Source: Azolla caroliniana
Lineage: Eukaryota > Polypodiophyta
Reading direction: 5' to 3'
NCBI GenBank assembly: GCA_043228905.1
Contig: JBHGNT010000017.1
Location: 8,804,001-8,868,000, forward strand
Length of the DNA stretch: 64,000 bases
Part shown: in pieces, positions 10,641-22,545 of the stretch
Layout of the letters: the number at the start of each line of letters is the position of its first letter
How positions within the stretch are numbered: position 1 is the stretch's first letter
The notes under the pieces: generated by a model
Databases searched by the model: none
What the model was told of the DNA's origin: nothing
The model's input: only the letters and a program-made list of their open reading frames with translations
Made by a program: the position numbers and the translations under genes

Positions 10641-11049
10641 GCCGAACATGCGAAATACCCATTTGGTTGCCGAATGGAAGTCAGATCACCTTGCACCAAG
10701 TCCGGCACGTACCCGATCTCAAAAGGAGTCTTCTCCATTGGCATGTTAGTCGAACATGGGTACAAGACGACACTAAGTGAGTTGTCATGATAGATCACAA
10801 AAGGTAATCTACATATCAGCCATGGTGTGAGATACAACAACCAATATTCACTCACAATGATTAGTCGGGAGGCATCACTAAACATAGCTGAATTGCAGAC
10901 ATGTGGCACAATCGACTCGAGCATATGTCACAAACTAGGATTGAATGACTTTCAGCAATCGGCTACATCCTGAAGCTCAACCATGCGGAGTCAAACTTTT
11001 GCAAACATTGCCGACTCAGGAAACAAACCTAAAGTTCACACTCAGTTAA

Positions 11050-11240
11050 CTATGAGAGGGTACGACAGCCCATGGAACTGATCTACATTGATATTTGCAG
11101 GCTAATGCCCAAAAGATCTCGGGGAGGCATGCGGCACTTCATCACGTTCATGGATGATTGTACTCGCAAAGTATGGGCTTATTTGATTAAATCCAAGGAT
11201 GAAGCGCTCGAAGTTTTTGCCGAGTATGATACGCGGAAGA
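11050..11240 (+). pseudogene. Integrase core fragment of copia R
   Basis: Frames read MELIYIDIC-LMPKRSRGGM, then HFITFMDDCTRKVWAYLIKS and KDEALEVFAEYD, the typical start of the copia integrase core (first catalytic Asp region and FIDD-SR/TRK motif). It ends in the 117-bp tandem duplication and is then cut by the LTR of copia A. Confidence 0.75.
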
Positions 11241-11430
11241 ATATTTGAGGACATGCAAGATGATGTCAAGCAAACAACGTGGACAAGACAGAGAAGTAGA
11301 ATGTGCACAATATGGATGAAGCGCTCGAAGTTTTTGCCGAGTATGATATGCGGAAGAATATTTGAGGACATGCAAGATGATGTCAAGCAAACAACGTGGA
11401 CAAGACAGAGAAGTAGAATGTGCACAATAT
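11198..11430 (+). repeat. 117-bp tandem duplication in R integrase
   Basis: GATGAAGCGCTCGAAG begins at 11,198 and again at 11,315. The two units are nearly identical (ACGCGG against ATGCGG). The second ends at the start of the copia A LTR. Confidence 0.9.
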
Positions 11431-11912
11431 GAAGGATAGTAAGAAGCAAGAGAACTAAGTTGAATATCTAATGGAAACTTGTTATTCTCTTTTGTAAATC
11501 TCTCTCTTTACAATGTTACATTTGGGCTCATATATACTCAAGCCCTAACTTGAGGACGTGTTCATACTTAGGATACAATTTGGAAGGAGTTGGCCTTTTA
11601 TAGCAACAAAATCCCCTGTAAAACGACTACTCTTCCTATGTATACAAATAATTGGGGTTATCTCCCCCATGAACCTAGAGTACAATTTTGATCTATAGTT
11701 ACAATTGTATGGATACAAGGCAATCGGCATTCGACCGAATCTGCACCGGTAGAGTTGGCATATAGTCTGACTTGGCTAGTCGTCTGGGTTGGCTTGTCTG
11801 AGTCGGTTGGATCGTCTTGTGTTTGAATCAGCCCATTCGATTGGATCGGCTTGTGTATAATTCTGACTCTTGGCCGTTGGCTGATCGTATGCTTCTCACT
11901 CGTGCTTGCTCA
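11430..11912 (-). repeat. Probable 3' LTR of copia A
   Basis: TGAAGG...GCTCA on the plus strand. Minus-strand TATA-like GAGTATATATGAGCC is near 11,540. Purine-rich CCAATGGGGAGCAGA (minus) follows on the right as a candidate polypurine tract. The partner LTR is not in the window, so ends are approximate. Confidence 0.5.
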
Positions 11913-12982
11913 TCTGCTCCCCATTGGATCTTCGATCGGTCCTCGACACCGCTTGCCCCTCGATCTTCTCCTATTTAGTTGGTCTCCTCACATTTAGCTC
12001 CATCCTTACATTCTCCGTATTTCGACTCCTTCAACTCTACCCTTTCGGCTCATTCGGCCGGGCCGTTCTTCGACTTTCCTGCTGTGATTATTTGTTCGGC
12101 TCTCTTTTGCTTGGTTGCTTGTCGTAGTCCCCTCATGTTCCTTAGTGCTCTGAAGTATTGTTCTGGGAGTGGTTTCGTCAGGAAATCGATGATGTTCACC
12201 TCGGTATTTATCTTCTAGATTTCGAGCTTCTTCTCTGTTACGAGCTCCCGGATGTGATGGTACCACACCTCAATGTGTTTCGTCTTCGCCTGGTAGACAA
12301 GATTTTGAATGAGGTGTATTGTGCTCTATGAGTTGCAATAGATGGTTGGCGCTTGACAGTCAGGTTTTCTTTTTGACAAGAAGTCAGCCGAAAGTTGGTG
12401 TGGCCAGATTGCTTCCTTCGCTGCTTCTGATGTGGCAATGTACTCAGCCTCTATTAGGGCCATGCATTCTTGCAATTTTGACCTCCATGATATGGCGCCG
12501 GCACCATAGGTGATTAAGCCTGATGTCGACTTTTCTTTCGCTGCTTCTGATGTGGCAATGTACTCAGCCTCTATTAGGGCCATGCATTCTTGCAATTTTG
12601 ACCTCCATGATATGGCACCGGCACCATAGGTAATTATGCCTGATGTTGACTTCCAGTTGTCCGCATTGCCAGCGTAGTCAGAGTCTATATAGCCTTCGAC
12701 TTTGGTTGGATTTCTTGATCCGAAAGTCAGCTGTGCATCTTCGGTTCCTAGCAGATACTTGAAGATGTTCTTGACAACCTCCTAATTCTTCCATCTTGGG
12801 TTGTACATGTACTAGCTGACAACCCCTATGGCATATGCAAGGTTAGGTCGGGTCGCCACCATTGTGTACATGATACTTCCTACGGCCAATGCGTAGGGTA
12901 CCTTTCCATTGAGCTTTCTCTCCTTGTTAGTCGAAGGAGAGTCCATGTCTGTTAGTTGTGTTGACGTTGGGGGCAGAGTTGG
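11913..12982 (-). pseudogene. RNase H half of copia A
   Basis: Minus-strand copia RNase H: DSPSTNKERKLNG, KVPYALAVGSIMY, VEGYIDSDYAGNAD, TSGLITYGAGAISW and SKLQECMALIEAEYIA, then in other frames FLTKPLPEQYFRALRNMRGL near 12,110-12,165. It degrades the RNA of the RNA:DNA hybrid in an active element. Frameshifts and stops are present, and a 120-bp tandem duplication lies in the middle. Copia B separates it from its RT half, which resumes at 24,537. Confidence 0.85.
12418..12657 (-). repeat. 120-bp in-frame tandem duplication in copia A
   Basis: CTGCTTCTGATGTGGCAATG occurs at 12,421 and 12,541. The duplicated 40 codons run from TSGLITYGAGAISW to TSEAAKE and keep the minus-strand frame open. Confidence 0.9.
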
Positions 12983-13436
12983 TGCTATCAAATTGCGTGC
13001 GGAAGCAATATAAAAAACTAAACAACAGAAAACGCAGGTTTAATGGAAAGCTTAGGTTTGCACAGTACACACGGGAGAGACACAGAGAGAGGGTAAACAC
13101 AAGAATCAAATTCAAAAATAATACTCAATCTGGACATAGGATGTGCTCAGTGAGAACTTTTATACAAGCCTTGAGAATCGGGCTGACACAAGTACTGACA
13201 GTACTTGACTGCTCATAAATGAACCTCGACTCTTACTCCCAAAACTATTCCTTAGAAGGAATATCTTTGTAATGGCCTTTCGGTTTACGCACTGATACAA
13301 CCTTCCTACGCACTGGTTTGCGTACCGGTTTACGCATCCGTTTTACACATCGGTCCGGCCTAACCGATCGGTCCCAACCGATCCGGTCCTCGGCTTGCTC
13401 AGCCGATCCAGCCGATGTTGAGCTTGTCTCTCAACA
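12983..13436 (-). repeat. 3' LTR of copia B
   Basis: Ends in GAGCTTGTCTCTCAACA, the reverse complement of TGTTGAGAGACAAGCTC. The inner end is set by comparison with the right LTR and with copia M; the first 10 bases are not conserved between the copies, so the left edge is uncertain by about 12 bp. Confidence 0.85.
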
Positions 13437-13460
13437 CTCCCCCTCAAGCTCAACTTGAGG
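13437..13460 (-). other. Polypurine tract of copia B
   Basis: Minus-strand TTGAGCTTGAGGGGGAG abuts TGTTGAG of the 3' LTR. The same tract abuts LTRs I (39,070) and M (60,179). Confidence 0.85.
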
Positions 13461-13622
13461 TTCCACTTGCTCCGCCGGATCTACGCTCTGGCTTCTCCTG
13501 GCTCCACGCCTCGCTCGCGCTCCTCGGCCTGTTCGACTCCGCGCGCTTCGACCCTTCCGGTCGGCTTGTCTGCTCCCACGGCCGTTCACAGCTCCCTTGC
13601 TGTCGCGGTGTTGGCACTTCTC

Positions 13623-16600
13623 CTACTGCCTTCTTTTCCGGTTGGCCCTCGGTTGGTTCAGTGTATCTGAATCAAACATCCGAACCGACTCAGCTACCTC
13701 CGATCGGTTTTCACTCTCGTCCGAGTTGGATGTCTCCAACTCGTCTTCGGTCTTCTTGCCCTTGACGGCGTCATCTCCCCCATGCTTGGTTGGCTTTGGC
13801 TCCTTCTTCCGTTTGCTCCCCTTATGTCCTCTTTTAGACTCTTCCGCGGATCCGCCTTCGGCTTCTTCAGCCGATCCGAAGTCGAATTCGTCATCCGACT
13901 CGGCGCTACGGTCTTTTCCGCTCCTTTCCTGCTCCCTTCTGTGGTCATCTGGGACGTCTCTCCCCCTCAAGTTCGGCAAGTCGAGGTGACGCAACCCAAG
14001 CGCACCCGAGAATTGCCGCAACTTGTCTAGACCAAGAGGCTTGGTGAAGATGTCGGCGGTCTACCGATCCGTCGGAACATACTGAAGTTCGACTTCACCA
14101 GAAAGGACACGCTCACGGACAAAATGGTAGTGCACCTCAATGTGCTTGGTCTGTGCATGGAAGACTGGGTTCTTCGCAAGCTGGATGCTGTTGAGGTTGT
14201 CGCAGTAGATCGTCGTTGGATCGGACACCTCCACATGCAGATCCTTAAGTAGCCGCTTCAACCATATGGCTTCGCATGTCGCGACAACCGCTCCTCTGTA
14301 CACGGCTTCGGTGCTCGACAGTGCAACTGTCGGCTACTTCTTCCTACTCCACGTTATCGTGGCACTCCCAAGAGAGAACGCGTATCCGGACGTGGATCGG
14401 CGATTGGTGGCGTTGCCAGCCCAATCAACATCGGTGTTGCCGACCAACTGCGGGGCTAGACCGGTTCGAAATAGCAGTCCCTGGTCCTTAGTGCTGCTTA
14501 CGCACCATAGTACGCGTTGCGCACACTGAAGGTGCTCCTCGGTAGGTCGCGCCATAAACTGACTGATCACCCCGACCGGATAACTGAGATCGGGTTGGGT
14601 GATTGTCAAGTAAATAAGGCTTCTGACAATTTGTCGGAACCTCGTCGGGTCGCACACCTTTCCGGAATTGGGGCGAAGCTTGACGGTTCTATCAAGAGGA
14701 GTCGAGACGGACTTACAGTCTGCCATCCCAAATTTGAAGAGCATATTCAACGCGTAATGACGTTGGCTGATCAGTATGCCTTCGGGGGTGTGGATCACTT
14801 CGATCCCGAGGAAGTAATGAAGGTCCCCCAGATTCTTCATGTCGAACGATGCCGCAAGCTGGAGCTTCACGCGGTCAATTTCACCTAGTTCGGCGCCAGT
14901 GATGACCAAGTCATTAACATATAGTAAAATACTAACCGACTTGAGTCAACCTTTCCAGATGAACAGTGAGGAATCCGATTTTGACGTCGCAAAGCCCATC
15001 CGACGCAGACGATGCGTGATCTTCGTGTTCCAAGCACGCGGGGCTTGCTTCAAGCCGTAAAGGGACTTCTTCAATCGGCACACTGCCGACCTGTTCGTTC
15101 CGGACTGGAATCCGGGGGGTTGTACCATGTACACTTGTTCCTCAAGCTCACCTTGCAGGAACGCATTCTTTACATCCATCTGATGTAAGTGCCACCCCTT
15201 GCCCGCGGCTACCGCGAGCAAAACACGGACGATCGTCATCTTCGCAACCGGCACAAACGTCTCATCGTAGTCGATGTCGTGTTTCTGCGCGTAGCCTTTC
15301 GCCACTAACCGGGCCTTGTATCGGTTGACCGAGCCATCTGTGTTGTACTTGACCTTGTACACCTACCTACATCCGATTGGCTTCACATCCTTCGGTGCAT
15401 CAACCAGGTCCCAGGTCTCATTTTACGCTAGTGCGTGCATCTCTTCCTCCATTGCGGCATGCCAGTTCGCGTCCTTAGCCGCTTCTGCGTAGCTCTCCGG
15501 CTCACGCACTTCCGCTACACGGGTCATGTACGCATAGTGATGTGCCATGTACTCGTTGTATCCGAACCGCACAACTGGGTTCTTCTGGCGGGTAGATCGA
15601 CGTAATCGGTCATTAGCAGATGTCGAGGTCTTCCCGGCCGATGCGGACTTCGCTCCATCACGACTCCCCTCGGAGTCAGACTCGCGTCGTTCCGACTCGT
15701 TCCTATATGTGCCGTAATCCGACACCTTCTTCTTCCCTTTTTCTTTGCGTGTAAGCCGTCTCCTTGGCTTCCTGCGCGGGGAATGCACAGCCGAGTCTCC
15801 ACTACTCGCCGGCTCTTCACCGGACTGGTTGTACCAACTCAGTCATTCATTTGGTCCACTTAACCGAAATGAAATCGAACTCTCTTCGTGGGTCCCGATT
15901 TCAGGCTCATCCATAGGCAACTCAGCCTTGCTGACCTCATCGTCAGAACTCGGATTGGAGGTGAGGTCCGGAGTCGGAGGCAAGTACCAGGACGCGAACT
16001 CATCAAACACAATGTCGCGGCTCACGCGCACTTGTTTGGTACGCGGGTTATAGCACTTATAACCCTTCTGCTCGTCCGAATAGCCGACCAAGATACACTT
16101 CTCGCCTTTCGCGTCCAACTTCCTCCTTTTCTCCTTCGGCACATGCACATACGCAATGCTACCGAAAACTCGTAAGTGTCGCAAGTTCGGCTTCGTTCCG
16201 AAATATAGCTCGTGCGCCGACACTTTATCTCCAATCCGATTCTGGATGTATACTGCGGTCCTTACTGCCTCGGCCCAATAGAACTTGGGCAAGCTCTTCT
16301 CTTCCAGCATTGCCCGTGGTGCTTCCACAACCGACCAATTTTTCCTCTCGGCCACACCGTTTTGTTCCGGCGTGTATCTACAACTAAATTCACGCCGAAT
16401 TCCCATCTGTTGTAAATAACCGTTGAAATGACTTGAAAAATATTCTTTTCCGCCATCCGACCGTAGGCACTTGATCTTTCTTCCTGTTTCCGTTTCCACG
16501 AACCCTTTGAGGTCCCGGAAACAGTCGAAGACTTCGCTCTTCCTCTCGATGAGGTAGATCCATGTGTGCCGCGTGTAGTCGTCGATGAAGGAGACGAAAT

Positions 16601-17326
16601 ATCGGCTCCCGCCAATACTAACGTTTTGTGCCGGCCTCCACACATCGGAGTGTGTCAAGTCGAGTTTGTTCCGGCTCCGGTTACGCTCGTTGGGGAAGGG
16701 AAGTCGGTGTTGCTTCCCACGTTGGCAGGCTTCACAAATTTGTTCCTTCCGACCACTAAATTTGGGCAATCCGAACACCACTTGTTTCGATTGTAGGTCT
16801 TGAAGCCGCTAGTAGTTCACGTGGCTTATCCGCTTGTGCCATAAGTCAATGTCCGACTCGACTTTTTGTCCCTTTGCGAACATTGTGGTGCCACCGTCAC
16901 TAGAGTCAAGGATAAACATCCTCCCATCTCTGCGCCCTTGCGCAATAACACGGCCTTCTTCCTCATTGAAGCACTCGAGATGCGTAAACCAAACTTGCAT
17001 CCCTTGGTCGACGATCTACCCGACCGACACCAGGTTCTTTGTGATTGTCGGGACGTGTAACACGTTCATGAGTTTCCCGTTCTGCCCGACATGGCTCAAG
17101 GAAACTTCACCGACATTCGCAATTGGATGTGGAGTGTCGTCTCCGGTTGCGACTACTCCTGGTTGCGTCGGTTTCTCAAGGTATGAGAACCACTCCTCAT
17201 GGCACGTCATGTTGTTTGACGCGCCGGAGTCAACGTACCACACCTCCTCCGACTTTGAGGTGATCTTGTTCATTGAGTTTGATTCGTGTCTCGTCACGAA
17301 GACTGACCCTTTTCCGGCTTTTCCGG
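13623..17326 (-). pseudogene. pol: pol of copia B (protease-integrase-RT-RNase H)
   Basis: A single minus-strand frame of about 3.7 kb. In order: protease WYVDSGASNNMTC (near 17,230); integrase CEACQRGKQHR, the core HSDVW...FIDDYTRHTW, DGGKEYFSSHF and EQNGVAERKN; then RT with [46 protein letters not shown] and a YVNDL variant of the catalytic YVDD; then RNase H CDN-NSIQLAKNPV, TKHIEVHYHF and ADIFTKPLG. Eight in-frame stops lie near 17,016, 16,809, 15,843, 15,423, 15,363, 14,946, 14,334 and 14,061, yet I find no frameshift. Each stop is one transition from CAG, CAA, CGA or TGG. Confidence 0.92.
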
Positions 17327-17895
17327 TGTCATGAAGAATTTCGGCCAGAGGCGGAAACCGGGAAACATTGGCTACATCGCCGGGGTGCAGCATGTGTGCT
17401 CACCCTTGTACATTTAGTGTGAATAACGAGGGCGCCTTTATGGCGCCGAAGAGTAGTCAAGTCGGGACAGACGATCCCATATAAGTCGGGATTTATCCCA
17501 CATTGTAACGCATCCCTCTCCTTGTTCTATAAAAGGAAGGGAGCGGCCTTTGTGAAAGGGGTTGCCTATTTTGAGTGTGCGAGGTATACCACATAGGTCG
17601 AGCGTTAGGGTTAGGTTTTCTTTATCTTTATCTTCATCTTCGTCGGTTAGGGTTTTGAGTAGTCGTTTGGTGCGGCCTATGCGGCCACCATTTTGTAATC
17701 GTTCATTTCGTTTTAATACATCTCGTTGATCATCTTGCCTCCATCTTCCTCTTGTTCGACCTAATCTCTTGTTCATTCTTCTTCTTCTTGAGCAAAGCTT
17801 CCATTCCGTGTCCGATTCCTTCTCCTCTACTCCTTAGTCCAAGACCCCCGTGGTCCCGCCCTGCTCCACGCACGCACGTGCGTAGCAACGCGGCA
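17327..17895 (+). repeat. 5' LTR of element C (full copy)
   Basis: TGTCATG...CGGCA. TATA-like CTATAAAAGGAAGG lies near 17,528. About a dozen substitutions separate it from the right LTR, plus a short indel in the CGCACG tract near the end. Confidence 0.85.
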
Positions 17896-18077
17896 CCGGA
17901 TCCTTCAGCGCAGTTCGATCGCTGCCGGTTTCCTTTGTCGGTATGTCCGGAACCGGTCCTCTCCGAATCGGCACGCTTTTTCCAGCACTCCCTCTCCCTG
18001 TGGCCTTTCTTTCCATAGTACCAACATTTTCCTTGCCGGTTCTCGTCGCCTCGATTCCCTCTATTTCCGGAGGGTCT
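17896..18077 (-). pseudogene. Duplicated piece of copia B gag
   Basis: Matches 23,111-23,290, which is copia B gag beyond the right LTR of C, including the zinc-knuckle codons KCWYYGKKGHRERECW read on the minus strand. It lies between the full 5' LTR and the partial LTR of C, where target DNA should not be. It ends at the TCT shared by copia and the LTR. Confidence 0.85.
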
Positions 18078-18233
18078 TGCCTCCATCTTCCTCTTGTTTG
18101 ACCTAATCTCTTGTTCATTCTTCTTCTTCTTGAGCAAAGCTTCCATTCCGTGTCCGATTCCTTCTCCTCTACTCCTTAGTCCAAGACCCCCGTGGTCCCG
18201 CCCTTCTCCACGCACGCGTGTAGCAACGCGACA
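18075..18233 (+). repeat. Second, partial LTR of C (3' part)
   Basis: Repeats 17,734-17,895 from TCTTGCCTCC to the GCGACA end and is followed by the primer site. It is therefore the functional junction with the interior. Confidence 0.85.
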
Positions 18234-18237
18234 TATT

Positions 18238-18254
18238 TGGTGAACCCGATGTGA
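18238..18254 (+). other. Primer binding site of C, probable tRNA-Trp
   Basis: TGGTGAACCCGATGTGA, one base from the D and E sites (TGGTGAACCCGACGTGA). I recall plant tRNA-Trp ending in TCACGTCGGGTTCA plus CCA, which would pair fully with the latter. Confidence 0.7.
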
Positions 18255-18270
18255 AAGGCGGCAAAGGAGG

Positions 18271-19554
18271 ATGGAGTCGGAAGACAACGACCTCGTGGCG
18301 ATGGTGGCCGAAGTGGTGTTGGAGTCGGCACGAGTGGTGATGAGGCGAGAAGCAGCGCAACAAGCGGTTGAGCGAGTGGTCGAAAGAGTCGGCCGTTTCA
18401 ATGGGGACAAAGTCCCATCTTACTTGGAAGCCTACAACGCGGAAATGGAGGAGCGTGGCGTAGACGAGGCGTTGAGGCTGAGGTTCTTCTGTCGGGTTGT
18501 AGCTGTCCAGATGCATGCGGAAGTAAAGGAGCTCCATGAGGCTCATAGTTCGTGGGAGGCCCTCGAAGAGGCGCTCCTGAAGGAATACGGAGGACGGCGG
18601 AAGAGCCGGGGACGACACGACTTCGACCAGTGGGTAGCATCGGCAAAGACCCACCGGAGTGTGACCAAGGCGTTTTGAGAGTTTGAGCGACAGCTTGCTC
18701 GGCTCCCAGAGCGGGAACAAGGTTTGGTGGGGGCGGACAAGGTCCTATTGTTCGTCAGGTCGATCGACCGAGCGGAACGGGAGGCCATCGGGATTGAGCT
18801 CGAAGACGATGACGGAGCAAATGGGCTTACGGAGGACTGGTCGAAGGTTGGAAGGGTGTGCCAACGGCTAGACGATGAACGAGCCGAGAAGGCTAAGAGG
18901 AAGGCGCGCGACGGCGTGCCATCACAACGGGAAGAGGCCGAACGGAAGAGGGAGTTGGCAAGGGTCGGCGTTGAGGCCCGAATTGCAGAGACGTACGCGG
19001 CTCTCGAGGCGATGCTCGAGGAAGAGGAAAGACCGAGGCCGCAAACCGAGACTGAGGAGACGGACTTGGCCCACGTGACGGTGGAAGATCGGTACGACGG
19101 TACCACGGGAGAGGGTGCGGAACAAAACGCCCTCTCGACTTGCGGAGATAGAACGGCCAAGGACGAGGCCGAGGTACAGATCACGGAAACGAATCGTTGG
19201 GATCAGCGGTTTCGGGCGTATCGGCCCGAAACCCCAGAAATCGGAGCTTGCGTGATCGGTAAGAAGACGACCGCCGACCACGAAGAGTCGGTGGCTACGG
19301 ACAAGGGCATAAAACGGACGGGCGATTCTTTGTGTCTTCCCACACTTGCTCTCGAGACGATGGCAGTCGGGCCCGAGTGCCCACGTGAGTCCCAAGTGGA
19401 GGAAGGCGGTGGCGAAAGACTGAGAATCACCGACGAGATGATACGGGGAAGGAGCGGAGAAAAGCCCACGGACCCGATTCCGGAGAACTCGACATTCGGG
19501 CCCGTATGCCCATGTAAGACCGAGGAGATGGATGGCGGTACTGAGGAGTCCTGA
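18271..19554 (+). pseudogene. gag: gag of element C
   Basis: Starts at ATG 18,271 (MESEDNDLV), 17 bases after the primer site. Capsid-like region: ERVGRFNGDKVPSYLEAY, SWEALEEALLKEYGG, FDQWVASAK, then after a TGA at 18,676 FERQLARLPEREQG, VLLFVRSIDR and GLTEDWSKV. The same order is seen in D gag (YMRDYKVEM, MWEAFEEALK, FEDWVETPEK, MFLRAVDIRD, GLTETWESV). A long charged tail with ECP/VCPC repeats follows, without a zinc knuckle. The TGA is one transition from CGA. It would supply a capsid only; other proteins must come from relatives. Confidence 0.82.
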
Positions 19555-22200
19555 CACGATGCCAACGAAGATGGATGGGAGATGGCCAGTGAAAGGGGCG
19601 ACGAGGAGACCAAGGAACGACCCGACCGGGGACTGAACCACGCGACGCTCCGGTACGGGTGGAGCGTGATCCGGTCGTGGATTGTTCGATCAGGGCCAGA
19701 ATCGGCATGAAGGTGCCGATACGGGAGAGGGTGCGGGACGAGCCGCCCTCTTTTACATGGGGAGAAAGACTGACCGGGCGATGGTCGAGAATTGGTAGGA
19801 AGGTGATCAAAGGTTCAGAACGAGTCTGGCAAGGTCGGCATCGGAGCCGAAACTCCGGACATTGGAGAATCAAGCTCAGGTGGGGCTTGATTGATCACAG
19901 AGCGGATGCTATCCACCGACACCACTAAAAGGGGCGGTGGTCCGGACGAGTCACCGAAAGACGTTGCAAAAATCGGTTACCCCACGTCCTATCCGGAGAC
20001 TTCGGCAGTTCGGCCGACGTGGCAACGTGAGACTGAAAGAGATGGAGGATGGAGGCGAGAATGCGAAGAGGAGGGAAACAACGAGTTTGGGAGAAGTACA
20101 AGTGATGAAAAGGAGAACGAAGTCCGGTCCTACAGGATCCCCACACAAGTCCGAAGGCCCCGGCAGTTCGGCCAACGTGGCAACGTGAGACCTAGGGAGA
20201 AGGCTGGTGGCGACAGGAGAACGGGACCCGGCAATCCGGAGAAGGACGGACGGACCCGGACGAGAACCGGGCGGAGTGGACTCCCGGATGACCATTCCGG
20301 GAGGGAGGAAGAGAGCCGGCCTACGAAGAGGCCGAGGAGACGGTACGTCGGTACCATGGGAGAGGGTGCGGAGTAAACTGCCCTCTCGGCATGCGGAAAA
20401 GGATGACCCGGGACAGGGTCAGTAAGACAAATCGGAGGCCCAAGGAGGATCCTTCACACCGGTTCTAGAGACTTCGGTAGTCGGCAATGCGGTCGACGTA
20501 AGACCAAGATACTGACGGTGGTGGCGAGGTGACGAAGGCAAAGGGCTACGGATGGGCGGTCTACGGAGATCCTCACACCGATCCGGCGGTCGGCCCGAGA
20601 GTTGGCGTGAGTCCTATAGGAAAGGACGGTAGCGGCAGGTGAACGTGACCAACAGAAGAGGATGGCGAAGGTAGAACGGTGCAGCTGTGACCTTACACAC
20701 ACCGATTCTAGAGACTTCGGCAGCCAACGGCAATAGGAGGCGTGAGACCTAGAGTAAGGGACGATGGCGGCGGTAAGGCGGGCAACCGAAGCCAGAAGGG
20801 GAGGTCCCACGAAGATCCTCACACCGATCCGGCTGTCGGCCCGAGTGCCGGCGTGAGTCCTATAGGAGAGGACGGTGGCGGCAGGTGAACGTGACCAGAC
20901 GACGGAAGCAGAGAAAGAAGGTATCAGGCCGGCGGGGCGGCTACGAACCAAATCGGACCTTCCGACAAAGTCAGTGGGCGAAAGGAAGTCCGGTCCTACA
21001 GGATCCCCACACTTAACCAGAGACTCCGGCAGTTCGGCCAACGTGGCAACATGAGACCGAGAGAGAAGGTTGGTGGCGGCGGGAAACGAGACCCGACTAC
21101 GCGGAAGACACGAGGAGAGTCCGGGAGGGACTCAAACAAAAGACACCCGGATCTCGGCAAGCGACGAAATGAAGATCGGTCCTATGGGACCCTCACACTG
21201 ATCCGGAGACCCTGGAAGTTCGGCCAACGTGGCAACGTGAGACCTAGGGTGAAGGACAGTGGCGGCGGGAAACGAGACCCGACTACGCGGAAGACACGAG
21301 GAGAGTCCGGGAGGGACTCAAACAAAAGACACCCGGATCTCGGTAAGCGACGAAACGAAGACCGGTCCTATGGGACCCTCACACTGATCCAGAGACCCCG
21401 GCAGTTCGGCCAACGTGGCAACGTGAGACCTAGGGAGAAGGACGGTGGCGGCAGGGAACGAGACCCAACAACACGAGGAGGTGTGTCGGGCCGGAAAGGC
21501 ACACCTGGGACGGAATAAGAGTCTCGCAAGTGGCCATCGCGGGCCGGATCAAAGCGTGACTATGGGACAGTGTTCGGCACGGGCGGTGCCGAACGAAGGA
21601 AGCGAAAGACGGCACAAGGGAGGTGCCGGGAACGAGGTGACAAGTGCCTAGTGGACTGCACAGTGTCAGAGTCAAGGGATTGTAAGAGAGGCCGGAGAAG
21701 GATCCTCCACACTCGCTTCGTAGATCTCGGTAGCTCCGTCGAAGTAGCGAAGACTGACACGGCAAGCCGGGGTGACAAGCTGGTGGGGGCGAGGGGACGA
21801 CGGCAAGCGGAAGACTCAGGACATGTTGCAGTAGCACGAAGATGGGAAGGGCCAAGCGGGCTACTACGGGGTGTTCCTCGGATGCAGAGAACACCAGTAT
21901 GCGGGTGAGCGGCGATGCACGATCTGGCCGGGAAAGGGGCCGACAAGGCGTGCAATGAACTAGAGTATGGCACAAGCGGTGCCAAACAACGGACGAGGGT
22001 ATGTGGCGCACGGAGGAGGCTGGAGCGGAAAGGCGAGCGCGGAGATAGGTTGCGCGGTTCGGAGGTAGCGTGTAGAAGGCCAGAAAGGGATCTTCCACAC
22101 TATTCCGGAGACCATGGCGGTTCGAGCTGATGCGGCGATGTAAGACCATGGAGAAGGAAGGTGGTGGCGAGAGGACGAAGGCAACGCGAAACAACATGAG
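19330..22200 (+). repeat. Tandem repeat array in element C
   Basis: About twelve diverged units built on GATCCTCACAC, CCGGAGAC--CGGCAG, TTCGGCCAACGTGGCAACG, TGAGACCTAGGGAGAAGG and GGTGGCGGCAGG. Spacing is irregular except at 21,075-21,447, where GGCGG-GGGAA blocks recur at 21,075, 21,261 and 21,447, an exact 186-bp (62-codon) period. That part keeps a 156-codon frame (21,051-21,518) with repeated FGQRGNVRPR and RDPTTRKTRGESGR. Confidence 0.8.
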
Positions 22201-22545
22201 ACGGCAATCAGGACATCACGAATGGTCAACGGAGGCCAAGCGGGCCACTACGGGCGTGCCTCAAGCGGAGGACATCGGGCATACGACGGGAAGCGGGGCG
22301 TTCATATGGCCGAACAAGGGCCCGCGGAAGTACGCGTACTACGGAGATCGTGGCAGAGGACCCATCGACGGGTCGAACGAGCCTACGGGGAGGTAAGCGC
22401 GAAGGAAGAACCGAAGCCGATGGATCAAACCGGTAGCGAGCCGGGATGCGGATTACGGAAGACCTGTTTCTCACCGGCCGAAAAATCTCTCACCCTTCAC
22501 CGGATTTGGCACGTACCGGTTGACGTGCGGTTAAGTGGGGGCGGA
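22201..22545 (+). other. 3' untranslated part of C
   Basis: No domain. A purine-rich AAGTGGGGGCGGA directly before the 3' LTR (22,533-22,545) is the likely polypurine tract. Confidence 0.55.
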
